Source: Patiria pectinifera (Eukaryota; Echinodermata; Asteroidea; Valvatida; Asterinidae). From it: a stretch of 64,000 nt of DNA. The notes under the pieces were generated by a model. The model did no database searches, was not told the origin of the DNA, and worked only from the letters and a program-made list of their open reading frames with translations. Below, in pieces: positions 21,001 through 32,778 of the stretch. Both the position numbers and the translations under genes were made by a program. The DNA is taken from positions 17,259,281 through 17,323,280 of the forward strand of contig CM057144.1 of the NCBI GenBank assembly GCA_029964075.1, in the 5' to 3' direction. Positions within the stretch are counted from its first letter, which is position 1. Every line of letters starts with the position of its first letter.

Positions 21001-24000
21001 CTTCACGGTTTCCAGTGGTTCCCTTACCAGGAGGGTGATCCGGCTGGGCCCTACAAGGTTGCAAGTCCAAGACGCAGTCGTCAAGGTGATGAGAGGACAA
21101 AAGAAGATGCACCTCAGCCAACAACAGTTGATAAACAACAAAGCAGTGAATCCTCAGACACGTACGTGGATGCAAGAGACAAGTTTGGATCATCGGATGA
21201 CCTACTGACCCAGGATGTCAAAGGTCACACAACCAGCAGTGACGACGAGTTTACTGATGCCGTCTGCGAAGCAGAGTGTCCCCATTCGATCAAGACTAAG
21301 ACCTCTGACAAATCCATCCAGGTTTCTGACATTAAAAGTCCAAGCCAAAATGATGACCAGAAGACAGAACTCGTTCAATTGGAACTCCCCTTGGAAAGCA
21401 TCAACTTCATCAAGGACCAGTTTAATGACGTCAAAGCCCTGGTTGCTAAGTACCGAGAGATGCTGTATGAACCTGCAGCCGTTGATGAGGTCGGGATGAG
21501 AGAAAGCGCGGCACAACCGGATACCAAGTTGAAAAGTAAGCAGAAAACGGGACAAACTAAGGACACGAAAATCGCTGGGAGGCAAAGTCCAGAACAGTTA
21601 GATGAAGACCTGGGAGATCAGTCGAAGAAGGCTTTGCCTACACAGAACGCCCAATATAAGAAGAAAGATGAGATGGGGGAACCATCTACAAGCAAGTCAT
21701 CCGAGTTCAGGGACAAGCAAGAAACTCCCAAGGTTATGAAGTGCGACGAAAATGAAGAAAACGAGGCAGATATGTCGTCAAGTCCAGATATAGTTCCTAT
21801 CGAGTCCATCTATGAAGAATCGTCCAGCGAGGATTTGGAATCAACGCCCAAGTATAAACCCAGAGTGGATGCTGATAAGAGAGGAGCTAAGAGAAAGAGA
21901 AAAGATTTCTCACCGGCCAAAGATAAGACGATGACCTCGCGCAAGCTGAGAAAAGGCACCGGCAAGCTGAGAACACCGACCGGGCGTTCGAGGAAGGTCA
22001 TGGGTATCAGGGAGAAGACCACACCGGATGGGTTTCTGCCATCGAGATCAGGGAAAAGAAAATCGAATAACTCGCCTCGTTACCCGAAGAAGCAATACAA
22101 GACGCCCCTAAAATCAAGCAAATCGGGAAAACACACTGTGAAGAGCCCCAGAAAGGAAAGCACGTCATCTCCAAAGACTGAAGAGGAAAGTTCCCCGGAG
22201 TCTGCACCTAAAGTCAAGAATCGCATCTCGTTTTTCGAGAAAATTTCAAGACATAGAATGAGTTCAAGTTCCCGCTCGACAGATAGCTCGCCAAAACCGA
22301 ACACGCCCGCTAAACAGGCAGTGTCATATTTGGAGAAATTAGAGAAAGTGTCCGCGAAATCGGAGAAGCAAAAACCAAGAGTGCAGAAACACAAGGATGA
22401 TAAGGACACGGACGGCAAAAGGCACATTGATTTTAAGCATCTGCGGGATAAATTACATGGCAATAAGAAAGAAGAACGCGAACACAGAGATGGAGCACTC
22501 GTTGAGGGCAAGAAGAGCACAGAGTCTGGGGTGGATTATTCCCCAGGGAAGGGGATTTGGACCAACGCTGCTTTCTTCGAAGCCCTCGGGAAGTTGGACA
22601 AACCGAAGACGGAAGCTGAAAGGTTGCCAACCAAAGCGAGTAGAGTTCGGGAGGAGGGAATCTTAGGTGAAAACGTGGCTGGAGGGAATGATGCGCCGAC
22701 ATCAAAGGACAAGCGTCTTGGCATCAATCGAGCAGCAAAGGCTGGTAATAAGGTTGTGGCCGAAAGTAGCGTACCAGCTTCGCCAGAGGAGAAGAAGAGG
22801 CTTCGGAATAAAAACACCAACAATCAAACGTTGATGGATCAACTCGTATCACCTGATGATAGTTGTATCTTAAGCAGTCTGGCAAGTGACACCAAAATGG
22901 GCGAAAGGGAAAACGAAGATCTTTTGCTGTTACCGGTACCCGAAAGAGACGATTGTCCCGATGCTAACGGAATTGAGGAGCCGTTTTTGACGGCCTGGGA
23001 GGAAACTTGTGATGAGACAGTACTTTCTCCGAGTAAAAGTATTGAATCGGAAGATCAGCAGATGAACCTGGGACTGTCGAACTCAGAGGGACAAGCTGAA
23101 GGATTGTTAATGTCGGCAATTAAGGAAAAGAAGGAAATCAAACTGCCTCAGAAGTCATCTTCAGAAAGATTTTATTCACTGAAGGCCGAAACGACTGATG
23201 ATCTATATCATACAGAAACAGCAAATGGGCCATTTCATTCTTCCTGTGACAGTATGCACCCAATTCCAAAGATAACGCCTAACCCATCTAGAAAAGCGAG
23301 TGAAGAGGTAGAAAATGCAGCAGCAAACAAACATTTGGCAAGGGAAGGAGAACAGTTGCAAGATAAAACAGACCTGGAACAAACTTCATCTCCTGGGATG
23401 GTTAATGATGTCGACAAACCAAGCGAGGATCGCACTGACAAACTAGAAACAATTATTGGTGAGGCTGGCGTTGCTCTCCACAGCTTGCTTGATCCACATC
23501 TGGATATGAAGGACATAAAGGTGATCAGAAAACTCTCTGATGAGAGCCAGAATAAAGCAAAACTCCCAATTGTTCTTCCTGTCGAGGGTGAAGAAATGAG
23601 AGGTGAAGAATTACAAGCTGAAGGAGACCAATCATACCCACTCTCTTCATCAAAAGATCTTGATGACATCGACAGCTTAAATAATGTACTAACTCCCCTC
23701 TCGACCAGCTCACCACGACCTCATAGAAGTTTCATGAGCAGTGGTGGCACATGTTCCATAAACGGTGACCAAGAGTTGACTGGAATCACCGACTCTCCTC
23801 TCGTGCCCGAGATGGATGAAGTTCTCAGGTCACTCAGAAACGCATCCTTTCTCCGTGCGTGCAATCCTGAAGATTACCTGGACCCAGATGCCGAGGAACA
23901 CTTCGTCACGTGCGACGATGCAGATGACGACGAGTTACCAGACCATCTCGAAGACGGAGCCAAGGCTCTCAGCAAAGATGCTGATATCCTAACGGACATT

Positions 24001-24414
24001 TCTCAAAAGAGTTCTTATTACACAGACGCCATAAGTCAAGAACATATTGCAGGAGTACAAGACGCACACTTCCCTGGGAAGGAACCATCAGAGGGGAAAA
24101 GACAGAAGAAGAAACGGTGGTGGTTTAAATTCTTTAGAAAGAGAAAGGGAAAGAGCAAGGAGACGGGGGCCTCAACTGCTAAGGAAGCCGGTGAACAGAC
24201 CGAAACACCTGGCAGCCTTCCTGATGAGAAGCAACAACATCCCTCGCCCGCTACGTCCAAGGATGCGGTTGCCGTGACAACAGTGGCCGAGGCAAATGAC
24301 CAGCCACAAACGCCCGCTAGTGTTAATCTATCACCAATGCCTAAACAAAAACGAAAATTCCTGTTTGGAAGTCTAAGAAAATCAAAGAAGCACAGAGCCT
24401 CCAAGAACTCATGA
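18019..24414 (+). CDS. Unrecognised 1708-residue mostly disordered protein with two AKAP-like helices
   Basis: The exons are 18019-18034 (only 16 coding bases), 18681-19424 and 20048-24414. All junctions are phase 1 with GTGAGT donors. I know no family for it. It is rich in Ser, Lys, Glu and Asp, has many Ser/Thr-Pro sites, and shows no signal peptide, membrane segment or globular domain. Two predicted amphipathic helices (about 186-214 and 516-544) align without gaps. Their cores, AVRIVSEALLRA and AEGVVKSALHRA, both fit the loose AKAP pattern for PKA-RII binding. KNRISFF (977-983) fits the RVxF docking motif for phosphatase PP1. A lysine-rich block lies at about 870-960. RQKKKRWWFKFFRKRKGK starts at 1605, and the C-terminus (1686-1708) is also basic. 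A cytoplasmic or membrane-tethered signalling scaffold is inferred; a nuclear protein is the alternative. The gene model is strong, the function is not. Confidence 0.85.
18339..18380 (+). repeat. 14-bp minisatellite in intron 1 of the 1708-residue protein gene
   Basis: There are three tandem copies of GGGTGCAAGGGGTG. The G-runs could also form a G-quadruplex on the transcribed strand. Nothing more can be said. Confidence 0.85.
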
Positions 24415-24999
24415 GATCTGTTAAAGTCCGGGGAACGACTGGGGCATCGATTCCCTTTCGATCTGGACGTCGTGTACAAAATGTGTTCCAAGTTGCAGCA
24501 AGTTATATTAGAAGATGCGGACAAAAGATATTTAACCTGTCTGTACATATATAAATAGCGAAAGTTCTTCTTTATGAAAAGGTTATGTTTTTTGTAGGTA
24601 ACAATTTAATTGTGTAAAAATCCCCATTTGATTGCAGCTTTTTCAATATCGCCCTATCCCAGCCCCCAGATTTTATCGACACTTTTATTCTGAACCACAT
24701 TTCGTGATGACTTCATCGGAGAAGATAAAAGTCAGAGTAATTGAATCCAAAACAAATTAGAAAAAAACAAAACAATGATCAAAAACTATTGTTTTTCGAT
24801 TTTGTTAAGATTCAGAATATATTATTCCATAGAATGAGACAACTGTTTTTTTTCAATTGACGACAACAGATTCGTATTGTAAAATGGAGGTAAACCTGCC
24901 ATCAGGACGAAAGGGACATGGCCTCTAAATTTGGCAACACAATACATTACTTTTTACATTTTCTTTAAATCTTTTATTTTTTATAGAGTACTTGATATA

Positions 25000-25493
25000 C
25001 AGGGTGAGTAAACAAAACTCGAAACCAAAATGGCAGGATCAATTTTTGAATGAAGATTTGCTTGTAGCACTTTCAAAATCTAGGATATGAAAGCCCAATC
25101 AATGAGTTTTTCTTTTAGTACAAGAATCTAATTATTCATGTAGTTTTCAAGTTATGGAATTTTGAACACAAACACCGTTTCAAAGTTCTGTCCACGGATC
25201 ACAAAAAAGGTCATTGTTCTTTCAGCAAAACGAACACAATTGCATAATATATGAGAACTGTTTTCCATTTTGCTGAAAGAACACTTACTTTTTTGTGATC
25301 CCTGGATAGAACTTTGGTGTTTGTGTACAAAATTCCATAACTTGAAAAGTACACAAGTGATTTGAATGATTCTTTTACTAAAAGAAAGCTCATTAATTGG
25401 GCTTTCATGTCCTAGATTTTGAATATGCTACAAGCAAAACTTCATGAAAAAATTGGTCCTGCCATTTTGGTTAAGTTTTTTTGACTCGCCCTG
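25000..25493. mobile_element. Full-length palindromic (foldback) MITE with TA target site
   Basis: The element is 494 bp. It begins CAGGGTGAGTAAACAAAACT and ends GACTCGCCCTG. Its two halves are reverse complements over almost the whole length; for example AACCAAAATGGCAGGA recurs inverted, as does the segment around CTGAAAGAAC. The loop is near 25245. Both ends are flanked by TA (24998-24999 and 25494-25495), as expected for Tc1/mariner-type integration. It sits between the convergent ends of the 1708-residue protein gene and the FMO gene. It encodes no transposase. Confidence 0.85.
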
Positions 25494-25495
25494 TA

Positions 25496-26373
25496 TCTAT
25501 CCTCGCAACTGACTCTTCATTGCATCCATTTAAACATTCAAGGTTTTGTAAATGTTTAATATACAATATAGCCGCAAAATACCGACTGTACATTACAATG
25601 TTTTAATAATTGTCTTTTACATGAGGATTAAAGTTATAAAATATTGTGCAAAATATATCACTTACATTCAGTGTATAAAAGGTATCCTTGGCAATTATAA
25701 ATCACTAAGTCTATATCAAATATGAACATTAAATACATTTAAATTCTGGCTTACAATAATTGCATTCATTTCATCAAGGATATACATTACAAACAGAACA
25801 CAATCAATATTTCTTGTGCATTTAAAATATTCTATTCATCACATAATTTCAATAGCTTGCATCTGGGTTCTACAACCCAATTATAAAGGGTTTTTTTAAA
25901 AACAAAAGACACTGGTGTAAAGACTATTGGTGTAAACGAAAATAATTTATAAGTTACTTAATTATTGAGATCTTTTCATAAAAAAAAAATCAAAATATTC
26001 TGGATTAACAGAGGAATATTATTTACATTATAATTTCATTTTGGGGACAATTTCAGTTTTACAAATGCAAAGTCCAGTAATCACATTGCACAAGCACCAT
26101 GGCTGTAAAACAGAGTTTCGGATAAAAGATTATAGATATACAACACTATTTGAAATATATTGAAAATACCCTGAGTTACTCCAAAAAAAGTTTGGCATTG
26201 CTACATTTGGGAATTGTTAAGGTTGATATAAAGCAGATAAGTACTCTGAAAGAAACTTCTAATCTTAAACTAAACCACAGCTGGACAAAAAATCTGGAAT
26301 GCCAGGTGTTCTCATATCACAGAATACGTCTTCATGGGAGCGATGTGCTTCAATTTAGAAATTGCTTGCTCTG
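25496..26373. other. Intergenic DNA between two convergent genes
   Basis: This is AT-rich sequence downstream of both the + strand 1708-residue protein gene and the - strand FMO gene. An ATTAAA at 25628-25633 (+) could be a late poly(A) signal for the former. I see nothing else here. Confidence 0.4.
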
Positions 26374-26379
26374 TTTATT
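26374..26379 (-). terminator. Candidate poly(A) signal of the FMO gene
   Basis: On the minus strand AATAAA lies about 62 bases after the FMO stop codon. That is a suitable place for a short 3' UTR. Confidence 0.45.
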
Positions 26380-26440
26380 CTCAAATGAACGTTCCATTGG
26401 TACGGGAGTGTTCTGAAGTTTTGGAATATACATTCTACTT

Positions 26441-29400
26441 TCAAAATATTGCTAACACAATACATGCAAGGAGTCCGACGACCAGACCAATGACAGTCAG
26501 AACCCCGTAGTGCATCAAGCCTGTCACAGGAACACTCCTCACTGTGTCTGGTGCCCCGTCCCACTTGCCTGGGCCATTCAGACGCCACTGGGCAGCTCCA
26601 CCACTCCCAATGAGTAATCTGAGAAGCAAAAAGAGAAACAGAAATTGATTGTTCTCTGAAAACATCAAGGGCAAAGGAGTACGCCTTCGTGGGCTCTGTG
26701 CGTGTTTTTACCACTTTTGAGAGCCCCTTGGAATAAGGGAAACCGTGTGTGCCCACGGGACTGGTTCGTGCGCAAAGCACACACGCAAAGTACAGAGCTA
26801 AGCCAAAGCGTCTTCTCGAATGAGTGTCAAGTGGGGACAGGGCCGGCAAAGCTTCCAAGGCTGCATACAACTTGTGTGGCTATGGCTAACAATAATAAAC
26901 TGACCTAGGAAGCGGCTGAAGCCCCTTCTATAGACATGTGCATTGCAACTAGCCATAGCCATATAAGTATGACATAGGCCTACCTCCATATCAGGCGTGG
27001 GTGTCTCCACAGCTGTGGCTTAGCTCCAAACCTAGCCGCCAGGTCGTCATTATACGGGATCGGATCGCGTTGGATGGTGTGACGTGCTGATGCAGTGTAG
27101 CGTTTCTTAACGGCATCCTGGGTAAGAGAAGACACCAAAGTCATTAAAGCCGTTTCTTTTTAGATGGCAGATTTCCTTCACATTTCTTTCATTGAGGCTT
27201 ACAAAACTCGGCATCTTTTACACTGAGAAATGTTTCACTTACTGTATCTTCTTGTATACTAGACGTCATGACCTCCTGACCTGGCAGTGTGACCTGACCT
27301 CTGCAAATCTCAGCAAACCAGCGTGCTTGGGTCTCTGACATGCTGAGGATTCCTCCTGATGCTGGCTGGACGAAGCCAATGAAGGCAAGCGACGGGCCGA
27401 CAGCCGGGCTGAAGACATTCTTGAAGAGCTGGTGGCACAAAATTAATAAAATTTTCATCTAAGACAGGTATACAGGGAGAACAGTTCTTTGACTGATGGG
27501 CTGTGCTGAAAATTCATGACACGTTTCATTTCCTGAAAAAATACATCAATAAAAATGTAAAGTAAAGTCCATCATCTTCTAACCTTAATCATGTTTGATG
27601 AATCATCCAGGACCTTGGACCTCAACTCCTCAGACAGGTACGGAAGGTTGATGTGATAGCCTGTGCACAGGACAATGTTGTCAACCTCGGCCGACGAGCC
27701 GTCCGCAAAGTGAACCGTCCTCCCATCGATCCTGGCAATGTTGGATTTGACCTTGATGTGACCTCGCTGGATGTGGTGGATGAGGGTGGGGCTAACGGTG
27801 GGCTGAGACTGCAACAGGTGCATCTTGGGGTTCAGGTTGTACCTAAGACAATTTAGTACAATCAATAGTGTTGTAGTGAAGTCCATCACAAGTCCATCAC
27901 AACTCGGGTCAAAAGCAGATCACAAGTTATTTCACAAGTCCGATCACAAGCAGTTCAAGATGAATAGACGACAACTTTTGGGGTTGAACAGACAAGACAA
28001 CTTTTGACACAGTTCATTTGAAAAAGTTTGTGACTTGACTTCAGGACTTTCGATGGACTTGTGAGGACTTATGATAGACTCGACTATGAACAACACTGCC
28101 AAAAAGTAATTAGGGATCCCTTTTTGTTAGTGTCTTGTACCAATTTAAAAATACTGTATCAACTCTACTAAGAAGTACGACTTACTTTTCAGGGTGGCCC
28201 AGCAACAAGGACATAATTGGTTCAAATAATCGTGAGGTGAGTTGCCATGGGAGCCACAGTAACAGCCGAGATGCGTAGAGGTCAGCAGGTAGGCCAAAGA
28301 TGTAGTTGGGCACGATCCAGGCACCGGACCTTGTGCTGATGTAGACGGCTTTGGATCTGAAGTCAAGCACATCGTTCAACTTCCAAATTAGCGTGAATGT
28401 GTTTATAACAATAAAAATCAGGGATAAAACTGATGTTATTAAAAATTGAAAAGCTTTAGCAATCATGTCATCCTGAAAATTTTTAATATTTATGATACTT
28501 TTGTTCTTTAACCAAATGTAACCAACTGACCGACGCCTATGAACTGACCGACTGATTAAATGACCAACTGAGTGAATTAAAGACTGACTGACTAAACTAC
28601 TGACTGACTGATTGAAGTCAGGGTTTTTTCCTCGTCTCCATTGCAAAACTGCACGCCTTGAAAGCCAGAGAAGGAGACAAAAGCTAGTTTTTGAGAAACA
28701 GCCACAGATTAATTTCTTGCGATTATTTATGTGACCCAGTTTCCAAGTTGTATATCAGGGAATGACTAGTACCTTCCCGTAGCTGCCAAATCGACTGCAA
28801 CGTCCACCGCGCTGTTGCCGATGCCAACCACCAAGACACGCTTACCCACAATGCCACTGGTTATCGCATCCTTGTACGAAACACTATGAATGATCTCTCC
28901 TGTAACAAAGTAGGAGAACGGTAGGGTTAAAAACAATTTAAAAACAGGACAATATAGGACTTTAGAGGACAAAATTAGGATAAAACTAGGACTTTTGCTG
29001 GCTTTCAGAAGTAGTTTTTGTTGATGCTCGCCAATGTCCACAGCATCATAAATCTCAATTAGCATGGTCTGTACTCACAACACTTGTGCTCAATCCTCAA
29101 CTAAGCTCTTGGAAGTACAGTTGCAGTACTTCTGCGCCCAAGCCCTTCATTGTGTGATTTACATATCACAGTGTGTAACAATTTTATGAAAAATATTCAA
29201 GAGATTTCATTTTTCAGAGTTGTGGAACAAAAAAATTGTAAAAAGTAGGAAGTTTAAGAAAAAAGTGGGAAAAGTAGGAGCATGGGTAAAAAAAAAACCT
29301 GGGGAAAAAGTAGGAAAATTGGGAATACTTAAAAGCCTGAAGTTACTTTGGAGATTTCTTTGGATAGAACCTTCTACTCTCCATGCTGTTTTTCCCAGCT

Positions 29401-30927
29401 GATGATCTCATTCCGAAATATCGATGAGAGATAAGGAACAACTGATACCTTTGAAAGTTTCTTGCCCGGGGAACTTGGGCTGGTTCGGTGCGGCGTGATG
29501 ACCCGATGCAATGGCGACATACTTGACTACGAAGGTTTCTTGTTCTCCAAGTTTTTCTTCGCCGTGTTTATCAGCGTCCACCCTAGCTGCTCTAATGATC
29601 CATTCTTCATCTGTCAAATTAAAATGCAAATAAATAGAGAAAAGTAAATTTTATAAGAATAAACTTAATACAAAAGATATGGTAAATTCATAACTTGCAA
29701 ACTGATTGCAAACAAGATGTGGACTAACCAAATTTGGTAAAAATTGGGGGCAGTATTGGAAAAAATTTCAGTTTTTCCAACAATGGTTGGATGACCATCG
29801 TTAGAGATTGATACAAAAATTCCACTTTTCTTGAAAATGACAGCACACTAGGTGCCATGATTTCACAGGATGCTTGAGACTATTATTCACTTACAGTCAA
29901 GTAAGGTATTCCATACTTTTTTGGTAGTTTTGGTTTTTGATGTTTGCAAATGATGTAAATTACCTTTAATTAATGCTTATGCCATGGGCTTTGGTGCCTT
30001 TATTTTACTTGCGGAGATTCTCTTAGTTTAATCATCAGAATGGATAAAATATGTAAATTCAGGTTCCAAAATGCATCCTTCTTGACAGGAATGCTTCATG
30101 GTTTTTGTTGTCTTACCCTGCCTGGTCAAGGAGATCACCTTCATCTGGAACCGAATGATCTTATCCAATCCAAAGTGCGTCGTGTAATCATCGACGTATC
30201 TCGCCATGTGGGAATGGTGGGGGAAGTCTGGCGTTTCATCAGGAAACGGATAATCAGAGAAACAGTAGTTGTACTTGGACACATTGCTGCAATGGAATAA
30301 AACATTTTCAAATAACATCCTAGATGCAAAAATAGCTTTTCTATGATGTGTACCAGGAGTAAAGATGGTATAATATTATATGTTCTATTAATTTTGCATC
30401 CCCTTCAATAATTCACTCAAACCCAATCCCAAATTGGGAAACCCAAGCTCTAATGCTCATTGGAGCTTTGAACATTGGAGCTCTAATTAATTTCAATTTT
30501 ACCGTTGGGGCCGGGATTCCAAAGCTACCCCCCCCCCAATTTTTTTTTTTTATAAAACCACATTAATAATGGATTAAAAACCCACAACAACCAATCAATC
30601 AATCAATAAATAAAAAGTAAAATATAATTTTACTTTGAAAATGTAATGAATCTGGCTTTAATCTAAGTTTAATCTTAATTAGCTGATTAGACTAAGGATA
30701 TTATGTAATTCACAACATTATCTGCAACCCGCCTCGAGCCCCACTCACATGTGTGTAAACCGCATGACGCCGTACCCACGTTCTCGGAACGCCCAAAGCC
30801 CGCCGACTCGATCACTCTGCTCCAACACAACCACCGCAAACCCGGCATCTTGAAGACATTTTGCCGCTGCAAGGCCCGAAATACCTGCTCCAATAACACA
30901 AGCATCTGTCCGCACTGTGGGAACCAT
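26441..30927 (-). CDS. Flavin-containing monooxygenase (FMO5-like), nine exons
   Basis: On the minus strand the exons are 30927-30749, 30286-30117, 29610-29449, 28899-28773, 28356-28186, 27842-27584, 27428-27243, 27117-26984 and 26618-26441. Every phase is consistent and the product is 521 residues (vertebrate FMOs have about 530). The FAD-binding GAGISG is at 13-18. The FMO signature [11 protein letters not shown] is at 169-179. The NADPH motif GIGNSA is at 196-201, where most animal FMOs end in [13 protein letters not shown] is at 328-339, and GPGKWDG lies near the end. The last about 22 residues form a hydrophobic anchor for the ER membrane. The enzyme uses NADPH and O2 to oxygenate nucleophilic N- or S-containing compounds. 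FMO5-type enzymes also perform Baeyer-Villiger reactions. The start ATG has an AAAAAATGG context. Exon 8 contains no internal ATG, so it was placed by homology and splice sites. Which FMO subtype it is remains open. Confidence 0.95.
27866..28098. mobile_element. MITE of the GTCCATCACAA family, copy A (FMO intron 5)
   Basis: The left end reads GTGTTGTAGTGAAGTCCATC and the right end GACTCGACTATGAACAACAC; they are inverted relatives. Short AAGTCCATCAC/GGACTTGTGA subrepeats line both arms. Related copies lie at 38847-39000 and about 42995-43280. It is non-coding. Confidence 0.7.
28507..28620. repeat. Degenerate GACT tetranucleotide tract in FMO intron 4
   Basis: Repeated ACTGACCG, GACTGATT and GACTGACT units make a degraded microsatellite. 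No other feature is visible. Confidence 0.75.
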
Positions 30928-31211
30928 TTTTTTCTGGAACAGTTCGAAGTAAAAACTGAAAATTCACGCACGATCCCCGCCTTTACCACCAAGGTTTGTT
31001 ATTAACGTGATCGGGTTCGGTGTGACCTTTGAACCTTGGTACAATCTAAAAATAAACTTCTGAATATTCATTACAGGCCCGAGACTTTTGCCATGTACGG
31101 GGTGCTCAACATTGGAAATGTAGAAATTATTTCAAAATTTGGCTTGGAATTCTTGTGAGGAAATGTTTTGAAAATACCGAAGTTTTAAGATTATTTTTAG
31201 TCGAAATGTGT

Positions 31212-31252
31212 ACTTCCGGGTCAGCCAACGCGCTAGATAAGCAGTGACGTCA
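31212..31252 (-). promoter_or_regulatory. ETS and CRE sites, candidate FMO promoter
   Basis: On the minus strand there is CCCGGAAGT (31220-31212), an ideal ETS/GABP-type site. A perfect CRE palindrome TGACGTCA sits at 31245-31252. They lie about 290-325 bases upstream of the FMO start codon. This pairing is common in TATA-less promoters. It is inferred from motifs and position only. Confidence 0.4.
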
Positions 31253-31627
31253 TATCTCGAGGTGTGCAGAAAATAAATGAACTCATTGATGGCGCACTGC
31301 TGATGTTCAAGGCGGGTACCGGGTAAGGTATGGCTTTATATTTTGCCGTTTTCCCCCTCAAATTGTGAAAAAGGTTGTCCGAAATTATATCAAACTGCAC
31401 CTGTTAACCTTAGATAATATGATAAATTTGTTTGGAAGGATATATAAAGTTGGTATCGTGATATTTTCCGTGTGTATTAATGGACAAGCTCGATGCGAGT
31501 TAAGCAGTCACGCTACGCGTTGTCTAGAGTTGCAATTTTGTAGTGGTCACTGCTGTATATATATGCAGGCAGTGCATGCAGTTCAGTCGTGACACTGCCA
31601 TGTGATGTTTATCGATATGTGGGAAAG

Positions 31628-31800
31628 AATGTCGCAACCTGACGCCACTTTATTCATCATATATCATCTCAATAGAGGTCAGTCATTGCATGGAGGAATA
31701 AGAACACAAGACATGAATCTGGGACTGAGTAGCTGGAGTTACCCAGCCCTGAGTTTTATCATTGGGTTGTCTATAGACAACCCAATGATAAAACTCAGGC
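31628..31800. repeat. Diverged MITE copy ending in a perfect 52-bp palindrome
   Basis: Bases 31628-31728 match 47619-47720 closely (both start around GCAACCTGACGCCAC and share GACATGAATCTGGGACTGAG). After that the copies diverge. This one runs into a perfect palindrome at 31748-31799, centred on CTATAG and with arms starting CCTGAGTTTTATCATTGGGT. Confidence 0.85.
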
Positions 31801-32339
31801 CAGGGGGCGAGTTGACCTGCAATCCTTCAGAGCTGTAGTGTAATGGTGAAAAAATGGGTGGGAACTCTCTGATCAGTCAAATGAGCAGGCTAGTCATGAA
31901 CGGAGAGGACCGCTAGCGAGTGAATGCAGTTACAATCAGAGACCATGGAGCAACTTGGGAGATGTTCCACTTGTTTTCTTTAGCCAGTGTCACAAAAAAA
32001 TTAAAAGCTTATTTTTTTTAAGGTTTGTTTTGAATATCTGGTTGTCAAAATCCAAACCAAATATAGTGGAAGTCAAACCGAATATTTAAATATCCGGATA
32101 TTAATCTCAGCCGTAGTACAAGCCTTGGAGGTTACACCACTCATCTGTTTGTGTGACTAGCCTAGCCCTAGGTCGAAATTTAACCGCACCCCAGTATTGG
32201 CAGACATGGCAGAAGTGTTCAAGAGTTTCACACGCATCATGATTACCTCAGGCCCATGTGGCCAACCATGGTCCAACAGAATGTGACAGAACTAAGCTGC
32301 ATCATGTGTTCCAACTGTGGTCATTTAGGCCTAGTAAGA

Positions 32340-32778
32340 AAAAAAAAAAGAGTTGATCGTCCCCGTCCGCATCCTTTTTTGAAGCCACATCCTTTTTTTG
32401 TATAAATTTTTTTTTTTCTCACCTCAAAAACCCCACTTTTTCTTTTATTTGGCTTTTATAAACTACATAGAAGTAGAACATGTCCTTTTTTTGTATTTAA
32501 ATTTTTTTTTCTCACCTCAAAAACCCCACTTTTTCTTTTATTTGGCTTTTATAAACTACATAGAAGTAGAACATGTCTAACATCAATATTTTGACTCTAG
32601 TTACTTTGAGAATAGCTACATTGTTATTAAAAGCTGGCGATCATTTTGAACCAAAGTTGGCGGCCATTTTGAATTTAAATACTTGGCTGCCATCTTGGAA
32701 AAAAAAAAAAAATAAGAAGGCCCTCATCCTCCTCCTTTTGCAAAAACCCAGACGATCAACTGTTTTTTTTTTTTTTTT
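32340..32778. mobile_element. TIR element with an internal 93-bp tandem duplication
   Basis: The left end (A-run then GTTGATCGTC, to 32361) and the right end (GACGATCAAC then T-run, 32751-32778) are inverted. Inside, a block containing CTCACCTCAAAAACCCCAC occurs at 32418 and again at 32511, giving two 93-bp tandem units up to about 32577. The rest is A/T-run-rich. No transposase is present. Confidence 0.65.

Noticed and set aside
26355..26870. 171-codon minus-strand frame overlapping the last FMO exon
   Set aside because: It runs through the FMO exon 9 sequence in a different frame. The exon 9 frame has the FMO C-terminal motif and membrane anchor.
30687..30992. 101-codon minus-strand frame over FMO exon 1
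   Set aside because: It lacks the GxGxxG motif. The frame starting at 30927 carries it and splices in phase to exon 2.
31602..31838. 78-codon open frame spanning the palindrome
   Set aside because: It is created by the MITE copy and palindrome, and its peptide has no recognisable features.
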